Both the position numbers and the translations under genes were made by a program. From positions 1 to 64,000 of the forward strand of contig NZ_LJIC01000073.1 of assembly GCF_001295845.1 (NCBI RefSeq): a stretch of 64,000 nucleotides of DNA, given 5' to 3'. A model generated the notes under the pieces. The model searched no databases, was not told the DNA's origin, and worked only from the letters and a program-made list of their open reading frames with translations. This DNA comes from Rhodopseudomonas sp. AAP120. Its GTDB lineage: Bacteria > Pseudomonadota > Alphaproteobacteria > Rhizobiales > Xanthobacteraceae. Positions 59,496 to 64,000 of this stretch are shown here, one piece after another; positions within the stretch are counted from its first letter, which is position 1, and each line of letters opens with the position of its first letter.

Positions 59496-62060
59496 ATGCC
59501 GACAGATGCAGCTTCTCCGCCCCTCGTCGGCCTCAGCGAGCTCGACGCCGACGCGAGGTTGAAGGCCGAAGGCTTCAACGAACTGCCGCGACCGGACCGG
59601 CGGACGCTGCTCCGCATCGTGCTGGAAGTTTTGCGCGAGCCGATGCTGGCGCTGCTGCTCGGCGGCGGCGTGATCTATCTGGCGCTCGGCGACTTCAAGG
59701 AAGCCATCATCCTGCTGGTGTTCGCCAGCCTGTCGGTGATCATCACCGTGGTGCAGGAAAGCCGCACCGAGCGCGTGCTGGAAGCGCTGCGCGACCTGAC
59801 CAGCCCGCGCGCGCTGGTGATCCGCGGCGGCGAGCGCAAGCGCATCGCCGGCCGCGAGGTGGTACGCGGCGATCTGCTGGTGCTGGCTGAGGGCGACCGC
59901 GTCGCCGCCGACGCGGTGCTGCTGGAGGCCGACGACATCCAGGCCGACGAGTCGCTGCTGACCGGCGAGTCGCTGCCGGTGCGCAAGATCGCGCGCGACG
60001 AGGCCGGCGAGTTGATTGCGCGCCGGCCCGGCGGCGACGATCAGCCGGTCGTGTATTCCGGCTCGCTGATGGTCCGCGGCAGCGGCATCGCCGAAGTGAT
60101 CGCCACCGGCGCGCGCAGCGAGATCGGCAAGATCGGCCAGGCGCTCGGCACGATGCAGACCGAGCCGCCGCGCTTGCAGACCCAGACCCGCAAGCTGGTC
60201 CGCGTGTTCGGCCTGATCGGCGGCGCGTTCAGTATCCTCGTCGTGATGCTGTACGGCACGCTGCGTGGCGGCTGGCTCGACGCGGTGCTGGCCGGCATCA
60301 CCGTCGGCATGTCGATGCTGCCGGAGGAATTCCCGGTGGTGCTCACCGTCTTTATGGCGATGGGCGCGTGGCGGATTTCGCAGGCCCGCGTGCTGACACG
60401 GCGGGCCGCCGCGATCGAGGCGCTCGGTTCAGCCACGGTGCTGTGCACCGACAAAACGGGCACACTGACCGAGAACCGGATGAGCGTCGCCGAACTTCGC
60501 CTGCCGACCGGCGATGTTTTCCATCCACGCGCCGGCGACCTCCCGCCGACATTCCGCGATCTGCTCGACACTGCCCTGCTCGCCGCTGCGCCCGACCCGT
60601 TCGACCCGATGGACCGCGCACTGCATCGCCTTGCCGGCGAGCACCTCCCGGACGGCGCCGATGCGCGTAGCCTGGTGCATTCCTACGGCCTGCGCCGCGA
60701 CCTGCTGGCGATCACCCAGGTCTGGCGAGATCCCGACGATCTCGACAACTACGTCGTCGCGGCCAAAGGCGCGCCGGAGGCGATCGCCCGCATGAGCGGC
60801 CTCGGCGACGCCGATCTCAGGCTACTATCAAGAACGATCGATACGATGGCTGCCGATGGACTGCGCGTGCTAGGCGTCGCCCGCGCCTCACATCCCAGCG
60901 ACGATTGGCCGGAGACGCCGCTCGGTTTCGGATTTGCGTTTCTCGGCCTCGTCGGACTGGCCGATCCGCTGCGCGAGGCGGTGCCGGCGGCGGTCGCGGA
61001 TTGCCGCACAGCGGGCATCCGCGTGGTGATGATCACCGGCGACTATCCGGTGACGGCGCGGGCGATCGCGCGCGAGGCTGGTATCGAGGCGGAGACGAGT
61101 ATTACTGGCGACGAGATCGGCCGGCTCGACGACGCCACCCTGGCGCAGCGCCTGAAGACCACCACCGTGTTCGCGCGGATCATGCCGGAGCAGAAGCTGC
61201 GCATCGTCGAGGCTCTGAAGGCCGACGGCGAAGTCGTCGCCATGACCGGGGACGGCGTCAACGACGCGCCGTCGCTGAAGGCGGCGCATATCGGCATCGC
61301 GATGGGGGGCCGTGGCACCGACGTCGCACGCGAAGCGTCTGCGATCGTGCTGCTCGACGACGACTTCGCCTCAATCGTGAAAGCGATCCGGCTCGGCCGG
61401 CGGATCTACGACAATCTCGTCAAGGCGATGGGTTTCATCTTCGCCGTGCACGTGCCGATCGCCGGGTTGGCGCTGCTGCCGCTGCTGTTCGGCCTGCCTA
61501 TCCTGCTCGGCCCGATCCACATTGCGTTTCTTGAGATGATCATCGACCCGGTCTGTTCGATCGTGTTCGAAGCCGAGACCGCCGAGGACGACGTGATGCG
61601 CCGCAAACCGCGCGATCCCGAGCAGCCGCTGTTCGGCCGCGCACTGATCGGCTGGGGCCTGGTGCAGGGCCTGCTGGTGTTCGCGCTGGTGGCTGGCGTG
61701 TTCGTCATCGGACAGTCTCGCGCGATGCCGGAGACCGAACTGCGCGCCCTGACGTTCTTTGCCCTGGTGTTGAGCTTCGTCTGCCTGATCTTCGTCAACC
61801 GCTCGTTCTCGACCTCGATCCTGGCAGCGTTGCGCCGGCCCAATCCGATGCTTTTGGTCGTGCTGATCATCGTCGCCGGCGTACTTGGCCTCAGCCTCGC
61901 CTGGCCTTGCCTGCGCGAACTTTTCAAATTCGGTCCGCTGCACGGCGACGATCTCGCACTCACCGCCCTCGCCGCGCTGCTGGTGCTGATCGTGCTCGAA
62001 CTGATCAAGCCGCTGTGGCGCAGCGGATTGGGCGGCGTATCGCCGCAGCGCGCGGCGTAG
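59496..62060 (+). CDS. Cation-transporting P-type ATPase (P2-like)
   Basis: The 854-residue membrane pump has the actuator motif LLTGESLPV, the M4 motif MLPEEFPVVLTV (PEEFP in place of PEGLP of typical Ca pumps), the phosphorylation site LCTDKTGTLTENRM (Asp319), the hinge TGDGVNDAPSLKAAHIGIAM (Asp586) and a C-terminal set of helices. There is no heavy-metal binding domain or CPx motif, so a P2-type Ca, Mn or other divalent cation pump is likely; the ion is unknown. It starts 36 bases after moaC. Confidence 0.93.
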   Translation: MPTDAASPPLVGLSELDADARLKAEGFNELPRPDRRTLLRIVLEVLREPMLALLLGGGVIYLALGDFKEAIILLVFASLSVIITVVQESRTERVLEALRDLTSPRALVIRGGERKRIAGREVVRGDLLVLAEGDRVAADAVLLEADDIQADESLLTGESLPVRKIARDEAGELIARRPGGDDQPVVYSGSLMVRGSGIAEVIATGARSEIGKIGQALGTMQTEPPRLQTQTRKLVRVFGLIGGAFSILVVMLYGTLRGGWLDAVLAGITVGMSMLPEEFPVVLTVFMAMGAWRISQARVLTRRAAAIEALGSATVLCTDKTGTLTENRMSVAELRLPTGDVFHPRAGDLPPTFRDLLDTALLAAAPDPFDPMDRALHRLAGEHLPDGADARSLVHSYGLRRDLLAITQVWRDPDDLDNYVVAAKGAPEAIARMSGLGDADLRLLSRTIDTMAADGLRVLGVARASHPSDDWPETPLGFGFAFLGLVGLADPLREAVPAAVADCRTAGIRVVMITGDYPVTARAIAREAGIEAETSITGDEIGRLDDATLAQRLKTTTVFARIMPEQKLRIVEALKADGEVVAMTGDGVNDAPSLKAAHIGIAMGGRGTDVAREASAIVLLDDDFASIVKAIRLGRRIYDNLVKAMGFIFAVHVPIAGLALLPLLFGLPILLGPIHIAFLEMIIDPVCSIVFEAETAEDDVMRRKPRDPEQPLFGRALIGWGLVQGLLVFALVAGVFVIGQSRAMPETELRALTFFALVLSFVCLIFVNRSFSTSILAALRRPNPMLLVVLIIVAGVLGLSLAWPCLRELFKFGPLHGDDLALTALAALLVLIVLELIKPLWRSGLGGVSPQRAA

Positions 62061-62152
62061 CCCCCGCGTGAAGCTGTCAGGACCAGCCTGGATCTGTCGG
62101 CCGGTAGCAGTCTCACCATTTCCCCATGGGACCTTGACGGTCGGGCGCTGCG

Positions 62153-62506
62153 TCACTCGATCGGCTCGATGAAATGCGTACAGCTGCTGCAGTCGGTCCG
62201 GCCGATCAGCTTGTCGTATTGCTTGGATCGATTGTTGTACTCGAACAGCAGGCAAACGCCCGCAACTGCGGTCTTCTGACAGGCGAACCGCGGCAGCGCC
62301 AAGGCCTCGTTGATCGACAGCTTCAGCGCAACTGTCGGTGCGCTCATGCTCCAGATGCGACCGCTGGCCGCCGCCTTCTCAAGCGTCCTGCCGGCCGTCT
62401 TGGCCCGCTTCGCGGTCTTTTTGGCAGGCGCGCTCCGCGACTTCCGGGCTGATGGTGCCGTGCCCGCCTTCTTTGCCTTCTTTGCCTTCTTTGCCTTCTT
62501 GACCAT
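62153..62506 (-). CDS. Small protein with Lys/Ala-rich histone-H1-like N-terminus
   Basis: The 117-residue product starts MVKKAKKAKKAKKAGTAPSA: four KKA units read from 9-base tandem DNA (62467-62501), then a basic region to about residue 45. The rest (SMSAPTVALKLSINEALALP ... EYNNRSKQYDKLIGRTDC-SSC) is a compact-looking domain with cysteines, of no family I recognise. The basic tail could bind nucleic acid. Internal Met at about residue 54 could be an alternative start. It is upstream of no obvious operon partner. Confidence 0.65.
   Translation of the reverse strand: MVKKAKKAKKAKKAGTAPSARKSRSAPAKKTAKRAKTAGRTLEKAAASGRIWSMSAPTVALKLSINEALALPRFACQKTAVAGVCLLFEYNNRSKQYDKLIGRTDCSSCTHFIEPIE
62467..62501 (-). 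repeat. Short tandem 9-base repeat
   Basis: On the plus strand CCTTCTTTG is repeated three times and followed by CCTTCTTG. It codes for the KAK-type N-terminal repeat on the minus strand. Such runs can change copy number by slippage, always in frame. Confidence 0.8.
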
Positions 62507-62536
62507 TGCGACCTCCTTCGACGATGCGATGCAAGG

Positions 62537-63388
62537 CTATTGCAAGCGGGCGTTCCGGATGCCGTTCGATACGGCGAGACCGATTTCCGATGACAAGTGC
62601 GCCTCAGCGGCGGCGCGCGCCGGCACCACTGTCGAGACGAGTTGCGGCCGGCCGGGCGGCGGTGGCACGATCACCGTCGGCCCCAGCGTGAGGATCAGGT
62701 CGTGGGTGCGCGTTCGGCTCGCCGACAACAATGATCCCGATGGGTTGACCGTGACGCGCGCCAGTTTCCAGGACGGCGTGATGTTGCCCTTGGTCACGAT
62801 CTCGAATTTCACTTCGTGCGACAGGACGTTCACACCCGTGCCGTCGGGCTTGTAGCGCCGGAAATTGATCAGGCCGGAGCTGCTGAGCGAGAGATTGTCG
62901 AACAACCAGTCGCGTAGCTTCAGATCGCTCTGCATCAGCATCCAGCCGCCCGGCCGCTCGCCGGGTTCGCATTCCTTCAGCTCGCGTAGCTCGCGGACGG
63001 TGTAGAACGCGCCGACCTTGTTGATCCGAGTGGCGTCGGACGACAGGTTGGCGCCTCCGGCGAGACTGAAAATCGACGTGGCCGCGCCCGGCGGAAACCA
63101 AATGGCGTTCGGATTGGCTGCGCTGTTCTCGCCCATCGTAAAATTGAGGCTCATCTGAACGCCCCAATTGTCCAGCACTGTGCGCGGATGCGCTGCGTAG
63201 ACCGCAGCGAAGGAGTCGCGCAGCTCGCACTTCACATTGTGCACGATGCTATTGATGAGCGCCTGTTCGTCGGCCGCGTCACCGGGGGGCTCCTGAATGC
63301 CCGGAACGTAAGTCCCACACCCCGTCAACAATGCTGCGACGCAAAGCGGCAATATACGATCCACAAACATGGTATTGGCTCGCGACAA
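62537..63388 (-). CDS. Hypothetical outer-membrane-type lipoprotein
   Basis: The product of 283 residues (MSRANTMFVDRILPLCVAAL; an ATG at 63370 gives 277) has a lipobox LLTGCGTY, so lipidated export is expected. The body is rich in beta-type segments (VQMSLNFTMGENSA, WLFDNLSLSSSGLINFRRY, HEVKFEIVTKGNITPSWKLA) and has a Pro-rich GPTVIVPPPPGRP near the C-terminus. No family is recognised. An AT-rich leader (63380-63415) probably holds the promoter. Confidence 0.78.
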   Translation of the reverse strand: MSRANTMFVDRILPLCVAALLTGCGTYVPGIQEPPGDAADEQALINSIVHNVKCELRDSFAAVYAAHPRTVLDNWGVQMSLNFTMGENSAANPNAIWFPPGAATSIFSLAGGANLSSDATRINKVGAFYTVRELRELKECEPGERPGGWMLMQSDLKLRDWLFDNLSLSSSGLINFRRYKPDGTGVNVLSHEVKFEIVTKGNITPSWKLARVTVNPSGSLLSASRTRTHDLILTLGPTVIVPPPPGRPQLVSTVVPARAAAEAHLSSEIGLAVSNGIRNARLQ

Positions 63389-63693
63389 CTAATTAAAAAA
63401 GAATAACTATATCGGCGGATCCAATCTCATGAGACCAGAAATTGCAAATGCAAATTCTGCTCGCGCCAAAGGTCGCGACACGTTGCGACGTTTCTGCAAC
63501 AGAGATCAGTCCAATGTTGGTACCAGAGACATCAGCTGCAACGGACCGGAATGTGGTTTGGCGGTCCGCACGATATGGCGGCGCGACACTGGTCGCTTTG
63601 CTGGTACCAGGTGTGCCGAGGTCATCAGATGTGTACGCGCAGCCGTCGCGGCGGTCAGCGGGGAGCTGATCGCCGCGACCGTCCGCGTTGTTG
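63389..63693. other. Intergenic region without convincing gene
   Basis: It begins AT-rich (AATTAAAAAAGAATAACTAT near 63391-63410), consistent with a promoter for the lipoprotein gene. The plus-strand frame 63442-63669 has no ribosome site or recognised domain. Nothing else is seen. Confidence 0.5.
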
Positions 63694-63894
63694 CTACGCC
63701 GACATCGCTTCGATCGCCTGACGGTCGATCACGAAGCGGCTGGTATTGGCGCAGTCTTCGCAATGATAGGTGTGGCGCTCGAACTCAAAACTGCGCCCGA
63801 CCGGCCGCGGCTCGACGCACGCGAGCCGCATCGTCGCGCCACAGACGGGGCAGCGCGCGGGATCGAACGTAGTTTGAATGTTTCGCCAGACCAT
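63694..63894 (-). CDS. Small zinc-ribbon protein
   Basis: From ATG 63894 (MVWRNIQTTFDPARCPVCGA) the product has 66 residues, with two Cys pairs, CPVC and CEDC, 31 residues apart, typical of a zinc ribbon. The rest (GRSFEFERHTYHCEDCANTS RFV) is short. Function is unknown; many alphaproteobacteria have such orphan proteins. A frame reaching 63951 adds residues with no ribosome site. Confidence 0.7.
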   Translation of the reverse strand: MVWRNIQTTFDPARCPVCGATMRLACVEPRPVGRSFEFERHTYHCEDCANTSRFVIDRQAIEAMSA

Positions 63895-63966
63895 AATGCC
63901 TCCTCCCCACTGGCTCGCTTCGCTCGAACGACAGGCTGTCGTCGCGATCACCGAGGCCGCTCGGCC

Positions 63967-63997
63967 GAACCGCCGCTCCGCCTTTCGGCGGCGGTTC
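63967..63997. terminator. GC-rich hairpin at right window edge
   Basis: GAACCGCCG and CGGCGGTTC form a perfect 9-base stem with a 13-base loop, and CCGCC-TTTC-GGCGG is an alternative inner hairpin. It may terminate a gene beyond the window; no T-run is visible. Confidence 0.4.
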
Positions 63998-64000
63998 GTC

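Noticed and set aside
63442..63669. Plus-strand 75-codon frame near the window end
   Set aside because: No ribosome site, no recognisable domain, and composition of random high-G+C DNA.

Overview
The window is about 65-70% G+C, densely coded, and looks like the chromosome of an alphaproteobacterium of the Rhodopseudomonas/Bradyrhizobium group, most likely Rhodopseudomonas palustris or a close relative. The reasons are the gene blocks serS-tatCBA-scpBA-nagZ-SPOR-argS-dgt-erpA, divIC-pdhABC-lpd with an E1-beta/lipoyl fusion, eno, and pyrG-secG-tpiA-ppiD-trpD-trpC-moaC, plus dispersed palindromic repeats of the kind seen in this group. The organism is inferred by reading, not from a database search. 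I saw no rRNA, tRNA, CRISPR array or intact insertion sequence.

Layout. 1-2.5 kb: a dispersed repeat and a TonB-dependent siderophore receptor. 2.7-15.6 kb: a mostly minus-strand housekeeping block (CAP-domain protein, serS, small DUF1640-like protein, tatC/tatB/tatA, scpB/scpA, nagZ, SPOR protein, argS, dgt), then erpA on plus. 15.7-24.7 kb: accessory region with an unrecognised Asn/Thr-rich protein, an XRE regulator, an RND efflux pair, xthA, an ExoR-like Sel1-repeat protein and a decayed IlvD/Edd dehydratase. 24.7-30.8 kb: the pyruvate dehydrogenase cluster and divIC. 30.9-35.6 kb: assorted metabolic genes (FMN reductase, CoA-transferase, LysE exporter, 2OG-Fe(II) oxygenase, MDR reductase). 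35.8-46.6 kb: eno, queF, an L,D-transpeptidase, opgGH for periplasmic glucan, and an overlapping VOC-kdsA-MFS operon. 46.6-51.2 kb: an unusual module with a Cys/His-containing unknown protein, a secreted PAAR-like protein and a secreted TPR-CHAT protease. 51.4-59.5 kb: pyrG, secG, tpiA, ppiD, trpD, trpC, moaC. 59.5-64 kb: a P-type ATPase, a Lys-rich small protein, a lipoprotein and a zinc-ribbon protein.

The most notable items are: (i) the divergent 47.1-51.2 kb module, which pairs an exported PAAR-repeat protein with an exported CHAT (caspase-like) protease; (ii) a low-G+C in-frame insert of about 75 codons in the catalytic domain of seryl-tRNA synthetase; (iii) dispersed repeats that have intruded on gene starts, supplying part of the signal peptide of the CAP protein and abutting the serS start codon; (iv) a Fur-box-like inverted repeat in front of a 2OG-Fe(II) oxygenase gene; and (v) an IlvD/Edd dehydratase remnant.

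Functionally the window links central carbon metabolism (PDH, enolase, TpiA), envelope biogenesis (Tat, SecG, PpiD, KdsA, OpgGH, L,D-transpeptidase, NagZ, DivIC), chromosome segregation (ScpAB) and tryptophan and cofactor synthesis. OpgG has a twin-arginine type N-terminus, so it is a plausible client of the Tat operon here.
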